The translations under genes and the position numbers were made by a program. The notes beneath the pieces are model-generated. The model saw only the letters and a list, made by a program, of their open reading frames with translations, was not told the origin of the DNA and did not search any database. Shown here piece by piece: positions 1 to 11,900 of a stretch of DNA of 64,000 bases (position 1 is the stretch's first letter; the number at the start of each line of letters is the position of its first letter). The DNA lies in assembly GCA_005281725.1 (NCBI GenBank), contig SSBO01000012.1, positions 21,344,779 through 21,408,778 on the forward strand, in the 5' to 3' direction. The stretch is from Wuchereria bancrofti (lineage: Eukaryota; Nematoda; Chromadorea; Rhabditida; Onchocercidae).

Positions 1-1788
1 GGATGTTGCTGTGGTTGAAATAGAGCATCAAAATTCCAGAAAGAAGATTCCACATATCTTAAAAAATTATAATTAATATATGAGTGTGGATTTTTTTACC
101 AATCCATCGACAAGATAGGTCAACGAACAACTATTTTAAAATGAAAAGAAAACATAACAGAAAAACATTGTCAAGTTTTAAATCCAATTTTTAATTAAAC
201 GAAGTAATATCTTACCTGTTAGTAGGCATTTCAACGAATCCCATTTGGAAAAAAATTTGTCGAAATTCATTCCTCACTTTCATAAGCGGATGCAAATGGC
301 CACCGGTTGGCATCATGCCTAAGGCGTCAAAGTTATACTTCTTAAATAGCTTCTTTCTCCATGAATTGCTACAAAAAACATGTGTTTTCCATGAATATCA
401 AGCCTGATAGCAGCGGCGTTTTAGTTACGATAGATTAAGCTGTTGCTTCACAAACGAACTGATATAAATGTTTCATGGTCAAATTTCAAAGCTCCATTTA
501 CCTGTTAATCATGTCTGCCGTGAGGTCAACCTCGGGTTTACTTAAAACAGTTGAAAACGCTGAACCTTTTTTGACCAAATAACTTTTGATATTACTGAAA
601 AAGTTGGTAATGACTTTAAGTATAAAAAAAAAACTTGCCTCCAAATGAAACGCTTTAAAATGAACTCATATATCATTTTCTTTCTTTTCAAATTTCTATC
701 ATCATTTCTCTAGTAATATCGAAAACATAGCATACTTGATTTGGAACAGAACTTAAATCTTAAATTCGATCATGCTGAATTCTCACGCTATTTATTCTTT
801 TTTTTGAACTTCATTGTAAGTGAGTCATAGAACAATTACTAATACTACCAGTTAAAAAACCAACATTTCTGTCACCAATTTCCTTTTCTTCAATTCGTTC
901 AGAGTTTTCACATCCAGTTTCTGCACATTTCCTTCCAAAATCATCTTGAGTTCACTCTGCACTTTATCATTGATCGTTTCGACTTTTCGCACAAGCCGTA
1001 CTGTTCCAGTTGTCTTATCAATTGCAATCCATCCAGACGCTATTGCTTTACTAATTCCAACTTTACCGTACGGTAGTTTCTATAAGCACAGAAATTTTCA
1101 AAACATAATAAAATTTCATTTAAATCGTTAGGGACCTTGCAAAAAATACCTTATTCATCCGATATTTACTACCATTAATAACTTAAAATATATCCTTTTA
1201 ACCTTTCATTATAACACTTTACGAAAGATTTCATGTAAAACTCTAGAAATTAAACGCAAACTCGAACAAAATAACAAAGTTGTACCATTAATTCCGTTTG
1301 ATCAATACCACTAGGTCCAACAACCAGAAAAACTTTTGCTTCATGGGAACCATTTTCAACCATTTCACTTCCTTCATCTGTCAATTCGAAAGTTTTTGAA
1401 ATTCGTTCTTCTGTTTCCACTAACTAAATGAAAGCAATTTTGAAGTGATCTATAAATACAAAGAGCTATAACAAATCTCACTTCTCTATTTACTGAGTAA
1501 AAATATGACAAAACTGATACAGGCAAAATAAAAAATAAACAAAATAATACAAACCCCTTCAACTGCTTCTAAACTTTTCACAGCACCCACTATTTTCTGA
1601 TGATCTTCTCTAGTAGTTGTGGCGTATTCGAAAGTCTCGAAATGATGATGCTTTTCAAGATGATAGAGCAAATTTTGGGGTAAACTAGCATCACCCGTTT
1701 CTTCGATACCCGAGGGTGACATTCTGATCTCACAAACAGCGTTCAATGATGACGATTCAGGAATGTCAGACAGAGAGCTATAACGCAT
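1..1788 (-). CDS. FARSA: Phenylalanine-tRNA ligase alpha subunit, 5' part (incomplete)
   Basis: Cytosolic enzyme that charges tRNA-Phe as an alpha2-beta2 tetramer. Six exons are visible on the minus strand: 1555-1788, 1286-1423, 865-1079, 502-594, 216-368 and 1-57; all phases agree. The gene runs off the left edge, so about 275 of roughly 500 residues are present. The N-terminal winged-helix DNA/tRNA-binding repeats come first ([19 protein letters not shown], then GSHEAKVF), followed by [37 protein letters not shown], then the start of the catalytic core with [26 protein letters not shown] and [14 protein letters not shown], which is motif 2 territory of class II synthetases. The acceptor at 1791 lies two bases before an ATG at 1788; an in-frame ATG at 1722 (MSPSGIEE) fits the usual length of the family better, so the first 22 residues are uncertain. 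Confidence 0.95.
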
Positions 1789-3408
1789 AACTAAGAAAAT
1801 ATGAAGAATGACCACTGGGTATGATACAGGTTTGCGCGCCAACTGTTTTTAACTTGCAATTCAGAACTCAAGTAATGATATTTCTGACAATGGTTTAATG
1901 AACATGATGTGACAAAGTCTGTAATTTTTCTAATAATAATTTCTAAACATAAAACACATTTCCGCGATTCACTACTCTTCATTTTTTAAAATAATTACGA
2001 TAGTTTTTTATGTCAGTGTTTGCGACCTAGTTTTGGTATAGAAGAACATAAAACTCAAATCTGACGTTTTCAGAATTTTCAGATGATTCAACCAGCGGTG
2101 AAAATGCGGATATTTGATAGGATTTATTGTGACTGAAGCAAACTTCTCGTATACAATCCAGTCATCAACACAAAGTGAGTACCTGAAATTGTTTTTTTCA
2201 AAATATTAAATATCAAAAAAGAAAATGAAAAAAAGAGTAAGAAGTCACAATGGTTGACTTTACGATGTGTAGACCAACATATTAAAAACTAAAATAAACG
2301 AATCGTAATTATGATCAGAAACTTGCATCTGTCCTCCACTGTATTTAGAAGTTTTGAGAGATATGTTGCACATGTTTGAATTAATCTAGATAAACTAAGT
2401 AAATTTATTTCAACATACTCTCCGATGTAGCTGAAATTTGCCAAATGGTCGTTAAGCACTTGTGGATTCCATTTCTCCATCCACAACCCCCGTACTAATC
2501 TAAATATTGAACTTCACACTACCACGGGAGAAAATACGAATATACACTAAACGACTTTGATTTGTCTCCCACATACATCAACTTTAGGAATCATAGCTCT
2601 CAGGGGAAACACAAGTACTGCACAACAGATTGCACACCTTCATCTTTCACAACTTGACTTCATCACCAAGAAAGAATTTCTGAATAAGCATAACTTATCA
2701 AAATTGAGCAACTTTCGAGGTTTGCTAAGTTATTTACAAAAACTTGAGGTTAAACAAAGAATATTATTTGAAAAGCCAAGCTTAAGAAGATTTTAGTACC
2801 TAGCTTAACGATGTCCCTTTTCCCTAATTTATTTTCTGTAAGTAAAAAAAATAGAATGAAATTAAAAATAAAGTTAAAAATGCAATTAAAAATAAAGAAA
2901 CAAAGATGATGAATGGATGTGAGAAATCATAAACGGCAATGACATACAAGCTAAAGCAATTAAGTGAATGAATAATTTATATAATGAAATGTTCATTAAC
3001 TAACGTAAATCTTTTTTGCATTTAAAAAGCAAAAAAAAAAATTTTTTTTCTAAAAACACTACGGAAGATTATCCATTATTCTCAGTCATATTTTCGACAA
3101 AAAAGAAAAGATGAAGAAAATGCAAGGAATGAACTGAATTCATTCATTTTTTTACATTGGTTAATCATTTTCAATTCAGTAATTATAAGCTGTGAAATAT
3201 AAATCAACGAATATTATTACTTCGATATATTGGATACACAAATTATTTACAGATGTAATCAATAACTGCTTACTAACTCATAAACAATCTTGCTATTTTA
3301 ATTAGTTATCTTAGTAAAATGAAATATAAGTAACACCATAAACTATTAAATGATTCAGAAGACATTAGTATGTAGAAACTAACGCTATAACAAAGTGTTT
3401 ATTTACTT

Positions 3409-3640
3409 ACGTTACTGATGAATGACTGAAGTGCCTACGTGAACGTACCACGTATCATCAACCGCGGCTCAATTCATAACAAATCGAACAACTGTTACGT
3501 TGTGTAATTTAGTTTATATTTTCCTTAGCCAAAAATCCTACGCCTTACTATACAATGCACACAAAAGTATCATAACACGGAAGTCAGCTGTCACGTAACA
3601 CTCTGACGTTGAATTTATGCGGTCCGTGAAAATTGAACGT
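3409..3640. promoter_or_regulatory. ACGT-rich probable promoter segment
   Basis: Eight ACGT cores lie in about 230 bases, roughly ten times the count expected at this base composition. Three of them sit within 3437-3452, where TACGTG and CACGTA form an inverted repeat separated by seven bases. The segment ends about 140 bases before the SURF2-like start codon. ACGT is the core of many bZIP and bHLH sites; which factor binds is unknown. Confidence 0.4.
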
Positions 3641-3760
3641 TGAAGTTTTTAGTTTATGAGATTGTCGTAGTTAAACAAAATTTAATTGATGTATAAGGAA
3701 CTGAAATGACATCGAGGTATGAGCAAAGGATGGCGGTTGGGTAGTTGACAACTTATTATT

Positions 3761-3767
3761 GTTTCAG
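3761..3767 (+). other. Probable trans-splice (or 5' UTR) acceptor of the SURF2-like mRNA
   Basis: GTTTCAG follows an AT-rich stretch and ends 16 bases before the ATG at 3784. This is the usual arrangement for spliced-leader addition in nematodes. A cis-spliced 5' UTR exon ending at a GTATGAG donor near 3716 would fit equally well. Confidence 0.45.
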
Positions 3768-3783
3768 CCAATAAATCATAAAA

Positions 3784-6700
3784 ATGGCAAAAGAATTGGA
3801 ACATCTATTGGATCAATATCCCGTCTTTGAGTACAATGAAAGACAAAAAGTTTGTTAAATTTCTTTTTTTTTTATAAATGTGACGTTTACTAGTTCAGTG
3901 TACAAATATAAGTTTTATCACTCAGTGAGATCATTTTATGAATAGCTACTGACTATGAGTCGAATTACTTTTGAAGTTCTTGAAAGCTTGGTATGATATG
4001 TGTTTAATTTTATTTTCTATCGAATATTGTACTTTATATTATAAAAGCTAAATCATACATTCGTTATTTGCAGTTGCGGTGTACGTTAACGGGACATGAA
4101 ATCCCTCCACGTTTTGACCTACTCGATCATTACGTTAAAACATCAAAATTTGTTCGTGCATGGAAGATGCATCAAATCATGAAGGAATATGGTGAATATT
4201 TCGATGATATTGGGTACTTTTTTTTCCTGCACATTTGTAAGACGTAGTTTGAAAAATTAGAGTTAAATCCAACCCTAAATTCAGTTTATATCAAAGCTCA
4301 TCAATCGAATTTAGGACTGGATTTAAGTCTAATTTCTTTTTCACGTTATCTCCTTGTGCCTATAAATAATTTAACAAGTTAAATATTAAAGCAAAACAAA
4401 GACATTAATGCTGATTATCTTGACGATGTAAAACCGCTTATTATGGAGTCTGTAATTGTTGAAATAAAGAATTTGACTATAACTTCTTTCACTTTAGTCC
4501 TCGTGAATTCGGTTGCAAGATTACGATGAAGATCATTTCGAAGGATCCAGATGATCTTTTGAGACATATCAATGGGAAGAAGTTCAAAAAAGGACTGGAA
4601 AAAGGTCAGTTTTGCAAGCATGACTTGAACTAAATGATTAAAAGTGATTAATGAGTGTGGTCATTGAGCAAACTGTCTTAAATGCTGAAGAATTGTACAA
4701 TAAATGAAAATGAATTTTGGTAAGGCTTGAGTAGAATCAAAACTTTCAGCACCACCATTTCGTTTAAAGAACTTTGTTTTCCAAAAAATCAGTCACAATT
4801 GAATTTAAATTATATTACTGTCGTTTATATGGAAATCATTTAAGTAAAAGAGGTATATTTTGCAAATAATAGAGAAATACGGTGGCATTTCATTGATTGA
4901 GAATCAATTTCCTTTTTATGTATCAGGTTCAGTTTGCTTTCATGCACTTATCCGTTCTATACAACTGTTCTATATGTTTAGTTCGTATGAAAAAGTAATG
5001 AAAATAATTCATTTATCTTACTGGGACGAATTGAATAACAAAACAAACAGGGTGATAGGCAATGCGAATTGTGCTGCTTTGTCTGGTTTCATTAATCTGT
5101 TGATACATATGCTATTTTTCACACAAATGAAGATGTGAAGAACAGCTGTTCGATTGCAAGCAATTTCCAATTTAGAACCAAACCTTTTTTTGACGCTTCA
5201 ATGTCAAGTGCCATTTCTCTTTCTCCCTTTCGTTCTCTTTGTAACTGATTTTTTATGCAAGTAAGGGTTGAGTGGTAAGTTATGACCTTTCATTTGACCG
5301 AATAATAACTTTTGTGTGTTACTAATTTTTACACTATTTACATTAAGGCAAAATTTGTTTATTTATTTCCGCAAAAAGTTGTTCTTTTCTTTTGTTGCTC
5401 AAATTGTCGCTCATTTCTTCCCGTCAAAATTGAAATTTGTTTAATTATATCAGTATGCATATATTTTGGTTCTATTCAAAAATATTCCTTAATTCTACGA
5501 AGAATTATTTGTTCAGCCTCTTTTGATACATTCGTTCAAAATTCGTTTCTGCGGGAAAATTAAAAATTTTTTTATAAAATATCATTCAGTTGCCTTATAT
5601 TGATTCTTAACAGTCTAGAAGGGAAAGAGCAGACCATGCTATTTTCCCTTAACTGAATCGATTTTTCGTCATTTTCTTTACCCCATGGTTGCTGAAAAGC
5701 TTACTAACGAAGGCATCTTTGAACTTTCATATTTTTTGACTACCTAAATGAAGGTTGTTCTTTTTCATCTCTTTTACGAGAAGTCGTTTTTTGTCTAGAT
5801 GAATGATGTGCTCATTTCCAAGCTTTAAATAAATGCATCTGTCTTCAACAAAGAGAGATCATGTACGAATATCACTTTTATTCTCTTACACTGCCTATTT
5901 CGCATACATTTATTTGACAAATTTAATTTTCACACTTTATTAATTAGTATGCTTTTCTTTCAAAAATAGTTTACGCATGCATATTGCGTTGTTTCAAGTT
6001 TTACGTCTTTACATAGTGCAGTCATGTTGACGACAACGATAATGATAATCGTAATGGAAGAACAGCGTTCACGATACAGCTGATCACTATAATTAGTATA
6101 GGGAAAATATATGGATAACAATTTAGTTCTCTATTTTATATATATATATTTTTATAAATAAAGTTTTTGTAAGAAATTTTCAAAAAGAAAAGTTTTTTAA
6201 GTTAAAAATTATTTTAAATCAAATATTTCTTAATTGTGAGTAGAGATCTTTGTAATTCCTGATGAGAAACCAAAAACCTTTAAATAAATAATTTTCCAAC
6301 CATAATTGAGTTAAAATACTGCAACAATAGGATATATTTGAGCATATTGTCGGTTTTCTTTACTATTCTTCATCACATTCTATGTATCTCAGAAAATTTG
6401 ACTTTTATTTTAGTTCATGCATTTTAGTGCCGCGAAAATTCTATTTATTAACTTATGTACTCTTAACAAGGATTATCTAAATAATTGATTAAGATGATTA
6501 TATGATTTACCAACAACTGCTTTTTCAATATCTAAATTTTCTTTTAAAGAGAAATATTTTTTTAAGCTTTGATCTGACATGAATTGTTTGAATTTGTAGT
6601 TTTCAATTTTTTTTTATTTCACATAATTTATATGAAGACAGAAATAGCAAAAAGCGTCATATAATTCATGCTATTCCATGATAGTCATGGAATAGCATGA

Positions 6701-8383
6701 ATTATATTTTGAACAAGCCAGCTGTTATGCCAGTTAGATATTATCAAGAAAACCATATACATATATATCTTCAATTTTTATTACTTATTATGATGTATGG
6801 GAATTGAAGTTCTCTTGAATTGTCTCGGCGCAAATGTTAACTAACAATGGTCACACATAAGTCACATTCTCCGAGACGAAATAATCTTTTGTATCAAGAA
6901 ATTTTGTCTTAACGAGTTATCTTTCATTATTTTTCCCTTATGGAGAGAAATATTTTTATTGATCCTTTCAGTAAATAATAACAAAAGCGGGGAAGTTTAT
7001 TCTTTTCTCTTGAGGATAAATTTTCGCCTTTTATTATTTATTTGTTTATCTACTTACCATCATCTCTCATAACTTATTTGTTTACCTACTTACCGTCATC
7101 TCTTAGAATCTTTATCATTGCCTCATTTCTTTATTAAGCAGTGAATGATGTTATGTCCCGATTTATGTTGATGTATTGATCCTTTTTATCAGTCAGGAAA
7201 TTAGATCAGTCTTAGGGTAGCTCATCGGAAGTGCTCTTACTGATAATACGCTGATGCTAAGTTTGAATTTTCTTTGCACTGATACACCACATGCGCCACT
7301 TGCTGATGCATTCGAAGTGGATGATTTTTTATTGGACGATTGTTGCAATTTATCAGTTACTGATACTGTTAATGGTAAGATTGAAAAGAAGTGCTTCTTC
7401 CCATTTTTTTTTTAAAGTTTATTTAAAAAAAAGAAATATAAATTGTTCTTTCAAATTTTTTCAGCGGCACTAACTGGAGGAGGAAGCAAGTTGTCAGTTG
7501 GCAGTGAAGATGAAGAAGAAATGGAGCAAGATGAATTGGATATGTTTGCTGAAGTAACCAATGATGATTCTTTTTCTGAGGATGAAGATGGATTGAATAA
7601 GGAGGATGAATATCCCGGTAATCGGATTTTAAAGAGTTCATAGTTTTTTGACACTTCTAAAATGCTATTTCTAAAAAAATATTTCTGAAAATACTTCTAA
7701 AAAAGACAGCGTTCAGTTTTCCAGAAGAAAAAACCAGCTGGTATTGCTTTTAAGGTAATAACGCTGTTGACCTAATTTTCATTTACGGAGCTTTTGAAGT
7801 TCCTTACTTTATGACAGTAAGCATACTTCTGAGAAGGGAAATTGATCTTAAATTCTTTCAAAATAGATTTTGTTAGCCCATATACATTAACCTTTAAATC
7901 TCTGATAGTTTGAAAAATCGAAACTGTGCTGATTTTCGAAACTCGGCTTGAATTTCTGCGGATCATCCATTGTTTTTCCTAATTTAGAATCCTACATTAA
8001 ACGATAAAAAAAAATCATCTACCATTTAGACTTACAATTTTTAGGGTTCCTTTTTTAGAATTGATAAAAACCTGTGGCGAATCAGCTGTTGAAAGTGAAA
8101 GTTATGATTTTACCGTGATGGACACTGAGAAGGATATGAACAGTTTTGACAGGAAAAGAAAGGTTTGATTTCATTTAACCATGCTTGATTCTTTCCATAA
8201 CTTTTCTTCAAAACAGTGCATCCGTGGAAAATCACCCTGTAGTCTAGCAAAAAAGTGCTTAAATAGCTCTTGGAATTTAACGTTCAAAAAATGCGTCTCG
8301 TATACATTTCGTATATTATTTTTATTCTTTTTTCTTTATAGGCTGATAATTCGACAACACTCAAGAAAAAACGAGTGAAATGA
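3784..8383 (+). CDS. SURF2: SURF2 (surfeit locus protein 2)-like protein
   Basis: Proposed exons: 3784-3849, 4074-4213, 4498-4604, 7318-7374, 7465-7617, 8059-8162 and 8342-8383, giving 222 residues in continuous frame (human SURF2 has about 256). The N-terminal half carries the family signature LRCTLTGHEIPPRF, then KTSKFVRAW, REFGCKITMKII and LLRHINGKKFKKGLEK. The C-terminal half is acidic (DEEEMEQDELDMF, SFSEDEDG) and ends in a basic tail FDRKRKADNSTTLKKKRVK, as in vertebrate SURF2. The function of SURF2 is poorly known; it is nuclear or nucleolar and has been linked to ribosome production. A 2.7 kb intron separates the two halves, far longer than the others here. The 7318 exon start is chosen because it keeps phase; the open frame also extends upstream over 7240-7317, so that exon may be longer or the two halves could be separate genes. 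A middle segment found in vertebrates is missing. Confidence 0.7.
4605..7317 (+). other. Long intron of the SURF2-like gene
   Basis: AT-rich sequence without a convincing exon. An open frame at 4860-5138 lacks splice sites in the right phase and resembles no family. The stretch contains the perfect hairpin at 6659-6707. Confidence 0.5.
6659..6707. repeat. Perfect inverted repeat, 23-bp arms, 3-base loop
   Basis: Arms at 6659-6681 and 6685-6707 are exact reverse complements, each containing ATTCATGCTATTCCATGA or its complement, separated by TAG. Pairing stops abruptly on both sides. It lies in the long intron of the SURF2-like gene. Confidence 0.95.
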
Positions 8384-8667
8384 TTTTCTCTGTGTTTCCT
8401 GAAGTACAAAATTCAATTATCAAAGTGAGATAGGAAACACACCTCAACGTCCATGATCGTACATTTTTGCCGATGTTTGTTTGTTTTACGCAGAGGTGAA
8501 TTGACTTTATTAATACAGAGAATAACCACCTACTAAAACTAGGTCGTTATTCATTTCACATCTTTTTGTTTCCTATATTATGTTTTTACTTTTTTGTATT
8601 TTGTTGTTATAAATAATTTGTACTGCTGTGGTAATCTTCCACAACGTATTACTGTTTTAACTTGCTA

Positions 8668-8673
8668 AATAAA
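8668..8673 (+). terminator. Poly(A) signal of the SURF2-like gene
   Basis: AATAAA about 285 bases after the SURF2-like stop codon, between two convergent genes. Confidence 0.55.
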
Positions 8674-8867
8674 TATAGGGTTTAATTCTGAGGACTTTGA
8701 AGAGAAGAGGAAAAAAGGAGGGCCTTCACTAAGGACAAGGTGGAAAGAAGAAATTCATCAAATTTCTTGTTCACTTTATAATTTCCAAATTTCATGCTTC
8801 ATTCTAATAACTATCATTTGGATTATCACTAACAGTTGTCCAATCCCACATAAACCTGGGATCATTA

Positions 8868-8873
8868 TTTATT
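8868..8873 (-). terminator. Poly(A) signal of the eIF3c gene
   Basis: AATAAA on the minus strand about 92 bases after the eIF3c stop codon at 8965. The two signals of the convergent pair lie about 200 bases apart, and the transcripts probably do not overlap. Confidence 0.65.
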
Positions 8874-8964
8874 AAACAAGAAATCACATTCGACGGACAA
8901 CTGAGAAATAGAAATCAAATCAAGTCACGAAACAATTCGTTATAAATTACAAAGTCGATAACAA

Positions 8965-11900
8965 CTAATAACGTACACGCTGTTCCATTCGACGGCGATT
9001 TTGAAGATTTGCGTTCCAACGATTTTTATTTGACGACTCCTGAAATTTTCTAATTTAGAGTCATACGAAAAAAGAAGTTGAATTCATTTTTATCTTGTAA
9101 ATTCTTCAACTAGAAATGTCATTTAATATCACCGATCATCTCGTAAATTAAGTCTCGAACCTTAAACAGTTTATGATGAAAACTACTTTCGGTCTTCACA
9201 ATCGATGATAACAGTACTATACGTCATACCTGATAAGTCATGCGGTTAGGGCGTTGTTGTTGTTCCGTAGTTGTTCGTTCTTGACGTAGACCATACCATG
9301 CACCTGGACCTGTATAGCTACGGCCAGCTCGAGGTTCAAGGATCTGCAACACATAATTGAAAATGTTTCAGACAATGGGAATGTTTCAGATTGGGAAAAT
9401 TTTCTGTACACATACTTGTTCATTACTGTCAGCAAGCTGAGTAAGTTTGTCGGTTAGATGTAGAGCGAGGAGTTGCAGTCGACTTGGTTCGACACGATGC
9501 ATAATAAGACAGTCAGTAGGCTCGTCCAAACTTGCACTCAATTCTTCCGAAATTATCATTTTGCTGAAATAATTTTCTATTTCATATTTCATATATTTTC
9601 ATTCTAATGAACTCAGCAAGTCTATAAAAGTTAATGCGGGAAAGCCCGAAAATAACTAGGAAGAGAAAATCCAAAACCTAGCACAAACTAAATCAAAATA
9701 ACAGTCGAGGAAAGCAAAGGAAGAAGGAATTCTTTTATCTAGAAAAGAAATGCCTAATAGAAGATTAAAAACAAACCTAATCACCGAATGTACGGTACTT
9801 TTATCAAGCTCAAACAGCTGAGAAAGTGTTTCCAAGGAAACAGTGGTATAAACTGTTGAGTACATCAATAAATAGGTGCGCAATGATTCTTCCTGAATAC
9901 GACGAATTACCATTTCTTTTACTTTATCCGAATTACGGAAAAGATTCCATACCTGGAAATGAAGACTGACAGATTACATGTAGAAATGATGAAATGCGAA
10001 GCCCAGTACAACTGTTTAAACAATCACAAATACTATACTCGTAATTCAAAGCACAACTATAAACCAACCTTGGCATCCATTTTGTCGTTTACGATGAAAT
10101 CACGACATTTTTTCCAATCGCCATTTAACATAGCCCTCGACGCAGCTACCACATGTTCACGCGTATTCTCAGGCGGACCAATGAGAGAACTTTTCTCCGA
10201 CTATATATAGTACAAAGCGTTTATATATAGATTAAGTCCATTTCAATTCTTCAACAACAGTAACTAAAACAAGGCTTAATAACCTTACCTGCTTCAGTTG
10301 ATAATGAAACGATCGTGATAACAAGCGTCGCCTCAGTTCATATTCTTGCGAAGCCATATGGGGTATCTCTAGCAGCATTGAGCATATTAAATAGACACAT
10401 TCCATGAGTTCAACGTTAATGTGCATGTGATAAGGAATTTGGCGTGCACGCTCCAATTTCTCCTGAGCATCACACTGTTGCAAATTTCAGTTGTGAAAGA
10501 AACGGTGCATTGTATTTAAAAATAAAATAAACAGATTTATGGAAAGCAAATCATGTTTAAAGGGAAAACCTGCTCAGCCGTTCTTTCTTGCTGCCTCATT
10601 GCAATTCCTTGTGCTAATAGTTCTTTCGCTCGTTGTGTATTTTGTATTTCGGAAAGACCTTGATGAGCTTCCTTGATAAAACTGTGTCGGAAAGCGCATA
10701 AACCAAGTTGGCATATGGTTCGATTATACAAAATCTTAAACGCATAAATTTATAACATCATAATATAGAACATTTCTAAAAATAATCTTGATACATACAA
10801 GTGTAACATACAGCTGTATAGCTGAAAAATGTGAAACCAATCAATGCATTGACATGCTTACAGCTAATAGGACTTAAAATAGCAATCTGTGATGGCGCCA
10901 ACCTGAGTGCTAACATCTGAATGATCAACAATAGCTTGCAAATGTGACATAAGCATTAAATCTCGTGCTTGGTGCCACTTGTCATGTAATGCTAAATGGT
11001 AAATTTGACAAAGCATTGCACGCTGTCGTAAACGCTTTGTATCATCACGCGCGTACACTTCTTTGCAAAGTCGTTCCATTATTGCTAACGATGACTCCTG
11101 CCCATGTTCAACCGAATCTTCTACTTCGTACTAAAATATCGACATTTTGTCATTCATCAATGAAGAGTACAGGCTATTAAAACTGTTGCTAAAAAAGGAT
11201 CATAAAAATTTCGTAAACCAAGAATCGGCAAACTGCCGGTGGAATTCTAAACCAACAACGAATGCATAATAATTTGAGGCCAAACTTACAGAATTATAAA
11301 ATATAGTCATAATGTTTACCGACAAATTAGAGGAGCAGGAGAAAAAACAAGTGATAGAAAAATAAATGAAAATTTTGCCTTGTAGTACAGATGCTCAATG
11401 CGTAGCATATACAATTTACAAACTTCTTCTTCTAGAAATACATCTTTATTTAATCTAGCATTCACATAGTCCATTAACTTGTCGATGAGAGCGCATAAAT
11501 CTTTTTCACCTTTTAATCTAAAATTATATAAGATCAAGATTTTTTCTCTAAGAAAACTAAAAAGAAAACCGGTAATGGAAATATTTTCCTGTTCCGGATG
11601 ATATTCTTAAAACCATAGGAAGACATCACTAAAAACAGGAAGATACATCCATTCATTACAATCAGTCTCGCAATAATAATTTACCACGTATTCAATTAAA
11701 TCCAAAAAAAGTGTTTCCTAAACGCTTAAGTGATTTAACTACGAGTAAGTATAAATCTACAATATAGACACTAGAGCCGACCCATTCATTATCTTTCTCA
11801 CACTTTCATGAGATCTAACGTGATGAATAGCTTAATGGGACAAATCAAATAAACTTGTAGATTAGAAAAATTTAACGAAAACAAACTTTTCGATATAATC

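Larger units (their letters stand above)
1791..3783. other. Intergenic region between divergent FARSA and SURF2-like genes
   Basis: No credible coding exon. Short open frames at 2289-2486 (-) and 2557-2796 (+) have no recognisable motif and no splice context. The right part (3409-3640) is less A+T-rich and carries many ACGT cores, so it is the best candidate for a promoter, perhaps shared by both genes. Confidence 0.6.

Noticed and set aside
4860..5138. 92-codon frame in the long SURF2 intron, considered as a missing exon
   Set aside because: Splice sites do not give the needed phase and the sequence does not resemble SURF2.
6659..6707. Reading the perfect hairpin as a microRNA precursor
   Set aside because: Stem is only 23 bp with a 3-base loop and no flanking lower stem; Drosha/Dicer substrates need more.
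7205..7290. tRNA-like arrangement (TAGCTCATCGG, then AGTTTGAATTT) upstream of the SURF2 C-terminal exons
   Set aside because: A-box and B-box likeness is partial, no acceptor stem or anticodon arm pairs properly, and the stretch overlaps an open frame.
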